Below the pieces are notes generated by a model. The model made no database searches and was not told where the DNA came from. It worked only from the letters and a program-made list of their open reading frames with translations. Positions 20,401 to 28,500 of a stretch of DNA of 33,177 nucleotides are shown one piece after another. Position 1 is the first letter of the stretch, and each line of letters opens with the position of its first letter. The stretch spans positions 229,552-262,728 of the forward strand of contig NW_019775399.1 of assembly GCF_001039355.2 (NCBI RefSeq), in the 5' to 3' direction. This DNA is from Lingula anatina (taxonomy: Eukaryota > Brachiopoda > Lingulata > Lingulida > Lingulidae). Position numbers and translations under genes: made by a program.

Positions 20401-23400
20401 TTTTATATATTGTTTCATCACCAATTGGTGAATGAAAAAAAAAACAAAAAACAAATTCACTGAAATTTTCACATTATTTGATTTTTCATATTAAGTTCTA
20501 CAATTGGAGAAAGAGAGAGAAAGTTTGAAGGGAATTAACTCCCAATACAGCCCGACAAAAAAAATATTATTTTAACATTTCGGTTCAATTCCTTACACAT
20601 GACTCCCACTGCATATCCCCCGAAGGCTTTGGCCATGGCTTTAGACCTCTCATTATCGTCAGTATAAACCTCTGCCAGCATAGCTATACCTGTTAAAGAG
20701 ACATACATGTAAACTTGGTGATAGGACAAGGATTATGTTATGTTATGTTATGTTATGTTATGTTATGTTTTTTTTTTTAATTTTTTATACCACTTTTAAG
20801 AAAAAAATGATATCGTGGAAGCGTACGTGGCCCTGCGATTATTCCCCTACCCCCCCCCCCAAAAAAAAAAAAAAATCCTCCACCCCCCCAAAAGGTGCAC
20901 GACCTGCCATTATACCTTACCTGCTACTGTGGTAAGACTACACCCCAGCCCCTGAAGAGAGCGGGACAGCAGTAACATCGGCATCCCACTGAGGAAAGCA
21001 AACCCTGAAAGAAGAAGAAGCTCAAGTTATGAAAAGCATTTAATCCGATCTTATCGTAACGTTATTAGGCTGCTGTTGTAAATTTTCCAAAAACAAATTT
21101 GGCGCCTTTTATTAATGTCAGCACAAAGACCGAAGACAGATATTGTCTCAAACTGTACTAACATCAACTGTGCAAACTCACCCAATGTTGCAAATACAGT
21201 TATTATAGAGCCGAAGAGAAGGGGTCGTCTGTGTCCAAATCTGAAAATAAAAGCTGTAAAATATAGCATGTATACAAGTGTTTTACTCTTATGACCATCT
21301 GGCTCTCTTCCAGGAGCCATTCTAACTGTTACAAAACTGGTGGTACTGGGCCCAGGCCCGTTGCCAGGTGTGTGTGTGTGTGTGTCACGCAGGTCCGTAG
21401 CCAGGGGGGGTTTCGGGGGGTTCGAAAGGACCGCCCCTTTTGCTGGGAAAAAGGTCCACTCTGGGTAAAATTTGATCTAGGTACATGAAGTTTTTTATGG
21501 GAAAAGGTCCACTTTTTCAGAAAAAGAACNNNNNNNNNNNNNNNNNNNNNNNNNNNNNNNNNNNNNNNNNNNNNNNNNNNNNNNNNNNNNNNNNNNNNNN
21601 NNNNNNNNNNNNNNNNNNNNNNNNNNNNNNNNNNNNNNNNNNNNNNNNNNNNNNNNNNNNNNNNNNNNNNNNNNNNNNNNNNNNNNNNNNNNNNNNNNNN
21701 NNNNNNNNNNNNNNNNNNNNNNNNNNNNNNNNNNNNNNNNNNNNNNNNNNNNNNNNNNNNNNNNNNNNNNNNNNNNNNNNNNNNNNNNNNNNNNNNNNNN
21801 NNNNNNNNNNNNNNNNNNNNNNNNNNNNNNNNNNNNNNNNNNNNNNNNNNNNNNNNNNNNNNNNNNNNNNNNNNNNNNNNNNNNNNNNNNNNNNNNNNNN
21901 NNNNNNNNNNNNNNNNNNNNNNNNNNNNNNNNNNNNNNNNNNNNNNNNNNNNNNNNNNNNNNNNNNNNNNNNNNNNNNNNNNNNNNNNNNNNNNNNNNNN
22001 NNNNNNNNNNNNNNNNNNNNNNNNNNNNNNNNNNNNNNNNNNNNNNNNNNNNNNNNNNNNNNNNNNNNNNNNNNNNNNNAAGTCAATTTTTTGTCACAAA
22101 AACCAACCAAATGCCAGCATATAGTTTCAAGTAGTATAACTAAGAGAATTACCAAAAGGCATTGTTTAATATTACCCGAAAATGATGTTTGAACGGATTT
22201 TTCTGCTGGCATTCTAAGCTGTATGTCAATGGGGCAGGAAAGTAGGTCACGAAACTAGGTTAAATTTACAACCAAAAATTTAAAGAAAGGAGCAGTCTAA
22301 AGGTCTTTTATGGCTGATCGAGTGATCTATTCAGTTTATCCCTTGGCATGTCGAATTTATTTGAGTCATATAAGAATCTAGTTGAAGTGGTTTACATGTG
22401 TTACTGGGAATCCACGTTCCACCGATGCTCGGATCGTATGTACCTTTAAGATAGAATTCAATGTATAACCCGTCGATATATAATACTACTTGTACAATTT
22501 AACAAAATCTGCAAACAACAGCAAGGTGCATAAGTTTTTTTTTCGCAAAAAGCCCCAGTATGTAGGATATGAAACTAAGGGATAATAAGAAATAAATGAA
22601 ACGAAAAGAAATAAAAAAGCTCACCTGTCAATGACGATTCCGCAGAGCGGTTTAGCGAACACTTCCACCACGTTTTTAATCCCAATGATAATCCCTCCGT
22701 CTCCGGCATAGTTGATGGTTGGCAGGGTGACGTTGGCCTGACCACTGTCGACAGCACGACAGTCCTGGCCAGTGTCCCCTTCCAGCAGCAGGCAGGGTAA
22801 GATGGGCTCTAGATGGCGATATATAGAGACAGGGATGCAGTTTGGCCGCATTCACAACCAAAGTTGATCCGCGGACTAACAGATCAAAGGATTAAATATG
22901 ACCGACCCACTTGAAAGCTTGTCGTGTAATCCAGGCGGGGAATCTATTCAGGGTCTATTAGGGGACTATGCGACAAGCTTTCAAGTGGGTCGGCCGTATC
23001 TGATCCTTGGATCTTTTAGCACACTAATCTACTGGTTGTAAATGGGAGCCCCTTTTCATTAAGTTGATTAGGCTTAGGTGCATGTAAGAGATTTAACCAA
23101 ACCGACTACCCTGTAGCCGGCTACGATCGAGTGTTTCACAGAGAACCGACCTGTGTAGCATTTCTACAAATTCATAACATACGAGTAAAGCGGGCACATT
23201 TTGGCTTAAGTCCTAAATTCGCGAGGAGCGATACGTTTAGCTGCATCGGTTCACTATACCAGATTCGAAAGTGGTCCTACGCTACCGAAGGTTTTTATCT
23301 ACCCTCCATCAAGGCCACAGAGAGATTTGTCAGCGGATATTCACAGATGCTGCTCATTTTCTCTGCTGTTCACAGTACAAATTACGTCATTAATCAGCCA

Positions 23401-24385
23401 AAGTCATGTCAGTGAATATCTCGCAAAATTCAACCCGTGGCTTTCTCAGGGGATAATTTGAAGTTCTGCACTAGTTTGCTCTATGCTGTTTAGCTCATTT
23501 TATTAATGGGGACAGAGTTCAAGTCGGGAAAGGAAGAGAGTGAGCACGTTACAGTGATCGATGGGCCCTTATAAGTCTAATGTGAGATATGAAACTTACA
23601 GTGCAGAACATTATTACAGGATATTGCTGAGTATTAATTGACTTTATCTACGCCCTTATTTCCTCCAAACGCATCTAAATTTAGTCTTAATTGCAAGGCA
23701 TTTCACGCATATTGCCCTGAAATTGGAGGAACTCCATACATTTATTTTATTTTATTATTACTTTTTTTTTTGGTCTAAATGTGACATGAAAAAAAGACAA
23801 AAGGACTGCTGCAGTTTGCGCGACATTGTACTACTTTCATAAAATGACAAACGATTGCTGTAAATCCACTTTAGTAAAAATGAACTAACTGGTAAAGGTA
23901 TGGCAAAGGGAGCTCGTTCTGAAATGCCAAGGCAATGCGAAATCGTAACAGATATTCATAAATGTAGAAGAATGTTTTTATTTCAATTAACCAGGCAAGG
24001 GGCAACTTTTGCGCTTCAAAATGTTGCGAAATCCCGACTTATCATATTATTATTACTATTTATTCAACAGTAATTAATTCAGTCAAATCAGGTTTAATTG
24101 TTGTCACCAGTGAAACGTAAGGGTGTTAAGACTGTTTAATTCATGTCTCTACCTCGTTTGTTCGGACTAATGCCAACTTGTATAATACATGTAAACGAAG
24201 AATCACCTACCTAGCGTTGTCGAAAGAGCTACTTCAAGTCCAAGCGCTACAAACACTACACTGATTATCAGGGTGTTGGAACGCCGAAAACGGTACCACA
24301 GTCCCGGTTGCTGGGGGTCTTCCTGCGCAGCACTTTCGTCACTTACTGGGTCTAGCAGTTCGTTAGACATTTTGTTTTTCTTCAT
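16085..24385 (-). CDS. SLC18-like (VMAT/VAChT-family) MFS transporter, copy A
   Basis: Fifteen exons on the minus strand, in transcript order: 24385-24211, 22808-22625, 21240-21182, 21004-20921, 20689-20597, 20069-19980, 19589-19555, 19178-19103, 18865-18770, 18412-18334, 17755-17704, 17264-17081, 16670-16625, 16396-16306, 16141-16085. They join into one 466-residue frame, near the usual SLC18 length, with 12 membrane spans expected. Family landmarks: DRFGHRRP after TM2 (MFS motif A), SRSLQG in TM4, AEVYTDDNER, YPFGS in TM5, TDPY before TM7, and IAPIMGDLVEIRH in TM10-11. The luminal loop has a NVT glycosylation site (Asn84). The TM1 acid is Glu51, the TM2 Lys103 and TM4 Arg154 are kept, but the TM7, TM10 and TM11 acids aligned with VMAT2 Glu312, Asp399 and Asp426 are Ala280, Asn366 and Ser393. 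Substrate unknown; probably a vesicle or organelle exchanger. Intron 10 uses a GC donor. Confidence 0.85.
16306..16396 (-). CDS. Copy A exon 14: TM12
   Basis: 91 bases. VCLGIAIITVLYCCTCVFF then RNPPSKNVDPM. Acceptor attttcag, donor gtaagc; same length and phase as in copy B. Confidence 0.85.
16625..16670 (-). CDS. Copy A exon 13: TM11-TM12
   Basis: 46 bases. In the correct phase reads GTVGAGVLVSLTSFDW, matching GTVGAGVLVDVTSFNW of copy B. Acceptor tttttccag, donor gtaaat. Confidence 0.85.
16710..16756. repeat. TA microsatellite
   Basis: About 23 TA units, upstream of exon 13 of copy A on the minus strand. Confidence 0.95.
16942..16999. repeat. AACGTTA inverted/tandem cluster
   Basis: TAACGTTA at 16947, 16977 and 16988 plus ATAACGTTC at 16957; the block can fold on itself. 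In copy A intron 12. Confidence 0.6.
17081..17264 (-). CDS. Copy A exon 12: TM10-TM11
   Basis: 184 bases. YPFSSSVWEDIGPQG, YIGYGFANTVIAPIMGDLVE, IRHRSEYGQVYGLTSGF. Asn366 (in FANT) and Ser393 (in LTSG) replace the two aspartates typical of VMAT TM10 and TM11. Donor gtaact. Confidence 0.9.
17387..17449. repeat. GT/GTGC/GTAT compound microsatellite
   Basis: (GT)n, then (GCGT)n, then (ATGT)n in copy A intron 11. Confidence 0.95.
17555..17625. repeat. Dispersed repeat, copy 2
   Basis: Matches 12392-12460 (AATGTCACCTGTACAAAG ... CCCAGCGGATTACCACTGCC) in copy A intron 11. Confidence 0.6.
17704..17755 (-). CDS. Copy A exon 11: TM9
   Basis: 52 bases. WLFAALGLLFNAAGYIW. Acceptor ttactgcag, donor gtgagt, phase 0. 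Confidence 0.9.
17871..18130. mobile_element. Foldback (inverted-repeat) element in copy A intron 10
   Basis: Two arms of about 110 bases (17871-17981 and about 18016-18130) are imperfect reverse complements, for example CCGTGATCACAAGAT against ATCTTGTGATCACGG and TACCCC(A/G)CGGCGTAATTAC. The loop is about 35 bases. No coding capacity; hairpin-type MITE. Confidence 0.85.
18334..18412 (-). CDS. Copy A exon 10: TM8, followed by a GC donor
   Basis: 79 bases. GGVFLVAAILQLGAQYIYG, then LVARKQW. The splice site is TGGTG/gcaagt; the next GT would put a stop in exon 11, so a GC-AG intron is required. Copy B has an ordinary gtaggc here. Confidence 0.85.
18770..18865 (-). CDS. Copy A exon 9: TM7
   Basis: 96 bases. 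TIMYTLGIGASLAIVSPWI then LEEQLARVWEI. Ala280 replaces the glutamate expected in VMAT TM7. Donor gtaagc. Confidence 0.9.
19103..19178 (-). CDS. Copy A exon 8: central loop
   Basis: 76 bases. VQPSSLGAWKDYKELLTDPY then LILGF; the DPY motif opens TM7. Donor gtaaga. Confidence 0.9.
19555..19589 (-). CDS. Copy A exon 7: 35-base exon, end of TM6
   Basis: Encodes IFRVIIVAPEKL, phase 1 to phase 0. Same length in copy B. Confidence 0.85.
19980..20069 (-). CDS. Copy A exon 6: TM5-TM6
   Basis: 90 bases. GYPFGSFTYQFFGKEMPF and LILAFINVLDA. Acceptor attttcag, donor gtaagt. Confidence 0.9.
20090..20596. other. Copy A intron 5
   Basis: About 500 bases with an open frame on the plus strand (20131-20463) that resembles no known protein; treated as chance. 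Confidence 0.5.
20597..20689 (-). CDS. Copy A exon 5: TM4-TM5
   Basis: 93 bases. IAMLAEVYTDDNERSKAMAK, then GGYAVGVM. Donor gtaagg chosen two bases inside a longer gtgtaagg because copy B and the phase require it. Confidence 0.85.
20734..20768. repeat. ATGTT pentanucleotide microsatellite
   Basis: Seven ATGTT units in copy A intron 4. Confidence 0.95.
20841..20895. repeat. C and A homopolymer runs
   Basis: Adjoining poly-C and poly-A tracts in copy A intron 4. Confidence 0.9.
20921..21004 (-). CDS. Copy A exon 4: TM3-TM4
   Basis: 84 bases. GFAFLSGMPMLLLSRSLQG and CSLTTVAG; Arg154 is the conserved TM4 arginine. Donor gtaagg. Confidence 0.9.
21182..21240 (-). CDS. Copy A exon 3: loop 2-3 and TM3 start
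   Basis: 59 bases. RFGHRRPLLFGSIITVFATL; MFS motif A is split between exons 2 and 3. Acceptor attttcag, donor gtgagt. Confidence 0.9.
21353..21529. mobile_element. CAGGYCCGTAGCCAG-ended repeat element, running into the gap
   Basis: CAGGTCCGTAGCCAGG at 21390 followed by a G-rich stretch and by GGTCCACT...AAATTTGATCTAGGTA. The 21430-21529 part is the reverse complement of 33100-33177. A second similar head, CAGGCCCGTTGCCAGG, sits at 21353. Cut off by the gap in copy A intron 2. Confidence 0.7.
21530..22079. other. Assembly gap
   Basis: 550 undetermined bases inside intron 2 of copy A (21241-22624); flanking exons join in frame, so no coding sequence needs to be missing. Confidence 0.99.
22625..22808 (-). 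CDS. Copy A exon 2: luminal loop and TM2
   Basis: 184 bases. Completes TLEPILPCLLLEG, short luminal loop with Cys75 and NVT, then GIKNVVEVFAKP (Lys103) and GIVID. Acceptor catctag, donor gtgagc, phase 2. Confidence 0.9.
22855..23038. mobile_element. Foldback element in copy A intron 1
   Basis: Arms 22855-22924 and 22971-23038 are imperfect reverse complements, centred on CGACAAGCTTTCAAGTGGGT. A related single arm lies at the same place in copy B (31883-31950). Confidence 0.8.
23039..24210. other. Copy A intron 1, distal part
   Basis: About 1.2 kb without exon or clear repeat. A 94-codon plus-strand open frame at 23131-23415 has no recognisable features. Confidence 0.5.
24211..24385 (-). CDS. 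Copy A exon 1: N terminus and TM1
   Basis: Starts at the first ATG (MKKNKMSNELLDP); the ATG five codons later is an alternative. Cytosolic acidic/proline tail, then WYRFRRSNT and TM1 (VVFVALGLEVALSTTL). Glu51 stands where VMATs have the TM1 Asp. Donor gtaggt, phase 1. Confidence 0.8.
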
Positions 24386-24485
24386 CCGTACTATGTCTCA
24401 TTTGACCAGTAATGGCAATAGGCAACCACATAGAACACTATTAGAAAACCGACAGAGCAGAACAGTAATCACAAGTCTAAGACCC

Positions 24486-24690
24486 CATTCCCACAGATTT
24501 TAAATCGATCTATCCCTGTGGGGAGTCTCACTAGATTACTGTCAGCTTAGTCGGCTTAAATGTCTGTCCCGCCTACTTAAAGCTGTAAGGGGGTAATTAC
24601 CTACCGTGCGCGGTCGGCTGACAGCAAATTAGTGTGAACCCCAAGGCAGTTAGGTCGATCTAGATGGATCGATCTAAATCTATGGGAATG
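24486..24690. mobile_element. 205-bp MITE-like element, copy 1
   Basis: Begins CATTCCCACAGATTT and ends AAATCTATGGGAATG, an imperfect terminal inverted repeat that includes ATCGATCTA. A second copy at 30879-31084 aligns along the whole length in the same orientation. Lies about 100 bases upstream of the copy A start codon. Confidence 0.8.
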
Positions 24691-24842
24691 CACTCTAAAG
24701 CACCGTGAGTGATATTTTTACAGTTGACGTGACGTCTCCAAATGGCCGCTCGGGTTGGCTGGAGGAAAACAAATGGCTAGCCCAATGTATACAGCCGTGT
24801 TATTATGCACAGATTTGAGCGTTTATATCCATGTGGATAATT

Positions 24843-24844
<2 letters not shown>

Positions 24845-24888
<44 letters not shown>
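24845..24888. repeat. AT microsatellite
   Basis: About 22 AT units. Confidence 0.95.
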
Positions 24889-25129
24889 CAAAGACTTATC
24901 CATCCTAGTGTTAGCTGACCTTGCAAGGAAGTTTATTGGAATGTATTTCTGAATAACAAGTTAAGAGATATCACTAGTTCACTAAAGACACAAAACAACT
25001 GTCACTTTTACTTTAAAACCCTTTTGTTATTATTTTGATAAAGTTATTTACAGTATTAATAAACAAAGTATCACGTTTTCAATAATTTATATTTTAAATT
25101 ACAATCCATGTCTTGCATCACGACGACCA

Positions 25130-25300
25130 AACAACAACGTTGAGTCAATGACCAAAATACAACGTTGAGTCAACGTCACATTATGACGGTGGTTTGATGT
25201 GGCTGGATCAACGTTGATTTTACATTTTACGTTATATTTAGGTAGATCAACGGCAATTCAACGTATCAACCTGTTTTCAACGTTGATCCAACGTCACTTT
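25130..25300. repeat. CAACGTTGA-rich repeat block
   Basis: The palindromic motif CAACGTTGA occurs at 25136, 25160, 25209 and 25278, with several partial copies (TCAACGTC, CAACGTATC, CCAACGTC) between them. Confidence 0.7.
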
Positions 25301-25465
25301 GCCTGCGATCCTCCTTGATATTTGGACGTGGAAACAATGCTAGTATCAAAAATGTGTTTAGATTTAAATGATTGGAACACATCAAATTCATAAAGTTATA
25401 TAATTGGAAGACGTTAATGTATGACTTCCGTCCTTATGAATAAAATAAAATCCTATTTCCGTTCT

Positions 25466-25555
25466 TCACTCATGAGACATCGGTATATCATGTGACTTTT
25501 GGGCGCCATATTTGTCCGTATTTTCACTGCCCACCAACTTCAAGGTTTCGGGGTC
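25466..25555 (-). CDS. Copy B exon 15: C-terminal tail
   Basis: 90 bases. DPETLKLVGSENTDKYGAQ, then SHDIPMSHE and TGA. Acceptor tatattgcag. Confidence 0.85.
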   Translation of the reverse strand, partial: DPETLKLVGSENTDKYGAQKSHDIPMSHE

Positions 25556-28500
25556 CTGCAATATAAACCAATCACAAGTTATTGCTATAATGCCAGAGCC
25601 CATATTTATATCATAATACATGTAATCATTTTTACAAAAGATAAAAAATATTTGTACAAAATGGGTCACGTGGTTAACACGATAAAGACGCGTGTATTTA
25701 AAATCGTTTTCCCGTGATGCTTCACCTTTTCGAAGAAAAGCCAAATTAACAAACAGCTCGCCGGTACTCAACACTATACAACAATAGAGTATGTCGAAAA
25801 AAGTAGCAAATATTCAATATGTTACAACAAATTATACTGAAGAGTAATGACGTCACATGTCGCTCTATGAAAAGCGTGACACTCTCAACAGTAAAGATTG
25901 AAATCAAGTGTTCACCTCTGTGTCTAGATTGGTGCCTTTAGGGTTACGAAATAGGATGCAGATACAAGTGTACAGGATCATTAACACCGCGATGCCGCGA
26001 CACACCCTGTGAAACATGGAGAAAATGAATCAAGCTTACATTATAATGCAACAGATTCACAAAAATGTATTGGACTTTTAAAATATTAACTTAGGCCTTT
26101 ATTCTTTATTATTAAACATGCTGGATCAAAATTGAAATTATTAAGGATCTACTGGATTTCAAACCGCGTTATCTGTGCCTAACTGCAATTAAGTGACGTC
26201 ATCTGTCGTCGTGCATGACGTCACAGGTAGTACTTGAGAACCTCTACCCGAACACTCACTAATCCCTGGCCCCGCATACAATGGGGAATCCGCAGCAAAA
26301 CAGCTACGTATAGAGAGTAAAAGACCATGATGTTGTTGCTGTTTATGTGGTAAAGTAACTGCAGACAGGGGGCATTTATCGTGCATTTGTAAAACACCAT
26401 GTTGACATACATACAGGTGTATACAGATAATTGTCATTACCAGTTAAATGATGTAACGTCCACAAGTACGCCAGCACCAACAGTGCCTGAAAGAAACAAT
26501 CAATAAAAACATGAATCCGATTATCATTTCTTAATAAAACAAGAATGAAGGAATACATATAATACAATCCAGTTTCATGGTTTTGTAACGGAACAAACTA
26601 ACACATAGGCCCTTTGCACTGTGTGTGTGTGTGTGTGTGTGTATGTGTGTGTGTGTGTGTATGTGTGTGTGTGTGTGTATGTGTGTGTGTATTTGGTGGG
26701 TTTTATGCCGACCTGGAGACCGTTCGAATCAATGATGCCAGTTACAAATTCTACTTACTCACCTGTTATAAAACCCAAGGAATAAGCACCACTGGTTAGA
26801 CCGTACACCTGCCCGTACTCGGCTCTGTGTCGTATCTCCACCAAGTCGCCCATAATAGGAGCTATCACAGTGTTGGCAAACCCAAACCCTATGTATATCA
26901 AGCTCTGGGGGCCAATGTTCACCCATACAGAGGAGGTGAATGGGTACTAAGGAAAAAAAAGGAAAAAACAACTCATGAACCTCGTATTCATACCGGTATC
27001 TTAAATTGCATTAAAAATACACCCGCGCACGGGCGCACAAACACACTAACAAATGCACACACACTCGCGCACACACACACACCTTCAGACATACGGCTTT
27101 GTGTTCAATCACCCATCTGTCAATCAAATATGCTACGCGTGTGCACGAGTGTGGGTGCATAAGTGTGCTTGCACGTGCGTGTGCGTGTCACGCTAAAAAC
27201 ATACACGTACCCATATGTAAGCTAACCCATTAAGGAGGAGGCCAACTGCTGCAAATATCCACCTGCAATGTAAAAAAACACATACATTCATTTATGGCTT
27301 CCAGGGAGCATCTCTCATTCAACGTTTCTATGACCTTTTTTCTAATAAATATATATTTAGTAACGTTTACAAGCCACGATACCATCACCTCTGCTAAAAA
27401 TATAAAATACAGGTATCAAGGAATCGTCACCTTATCACTTCGCGAAAATTAAATCACCACACTAGCTATAACGTTATTGGTTGCTTCAGCATCAATACGG
27501 AGTTTATGGGTCCTATACAAAAACACAGCCTACCAACATTCTTTTCTTGTTATATGTCCTAGTATGAACTGGATTATAAACTGAAGTGTCCCTGCTATTA
27601 GGAATACGGCACCTACAATGTAAAACAGTGGTAAAATATATATATTAAACAGGAAGATATTGTCATCCAAATATCGTCGCAGGTAGTTAATCTTTGAACA
27701 AGGAATATTTGTGAAGAAAATTTCTTGATTTCTTATGTCATTTTGTTTGATGAAGAGGTATTGTATGATACCGCGTGTTCCTGCAAACGTCGTGAAATGT
27801 GGTGCATTGTTAGGACCAAATCCCGCTGTACGCAGATGCAAAACTATTTTTAAGTAAATAAAAATTACAAAAAAGAAAAAAGACTCACCTATTTCCCAAA
27901 CCATCCCGAACTGTTCCTCCATTATCCAGGGCGGGGCAATGGCGAGGCTGGCTCCTAAGCTAAGGGTGTACATCAGGGTGTAACCTGCACGTGCATCACA
28001 TATGAACATTTGAAAAAATATCCTCGTGGGAGTAACGTGACTACAACATTGCCACAACAGCAACGCTTGTTGTTAGCAACGTTGTCATTGCGTATTCCCA
28101 TATGGTGTATACATGTTTAATAGAATAAGCATTACTTTTTTGCAAAAATGATATTTACTCTAGCATTGCTGGGTTACTGAAATTGAGTAATGTATTTTAA
28201 AAGCGTCTTCCCTAGAGTACAAAAGTCATGGATGAGCCATGTGTGAAATCTTTGTAGCCCTGTATAAATACATGTACGTACAGCCTTTGTTAAAACACAC
28301 TATCGTGTATGATTTGCACAACCAAATACTTTCGAAAAAAATATAATCTCTTGACATTTATTTTATCTATATCTATTTTACTCTTTAATGGTTTTCTTAA
28401 TTCCAGAAACCCAATATGATGCCCTTACCGAGTCCCAGCTCAATGTACGGGTCAACCAGTAACTCTTTAAAGTCACTCCACGCCCCATAAGATGAAGGTT

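Larger units (their letters stand above)
24386..25465. other. Region between transporter copies A and B
   Basis: About 1.1 kb, head of copy A to tail of copy B. It must hold the promoter/5' UTR of copy A and the 3' UTR of copy B. Contains a MITE-like element (24486-24690), an AT microsatellite and a CAACGTTGA repeat block. No TATA box was convincing. Confidence 0.6.

Noticed and set aside
20131-20463. 110-codon plus-strand open frame
   Set aside because: Lies inside copy A intron 5, opposite strand, no recognisable domain.
23131-23415. 94-codon plus-strand open frame in copy A intron 1
   Set aside because: No motif, splice support or paralogue; likely chance.
27530-28063. 177-codon minus-strand open frame
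   Set aside because: It fuses parts of copy B exons 9 and 10 with the intron between them or with flanking sequence; the exon models explain the real coding parts.
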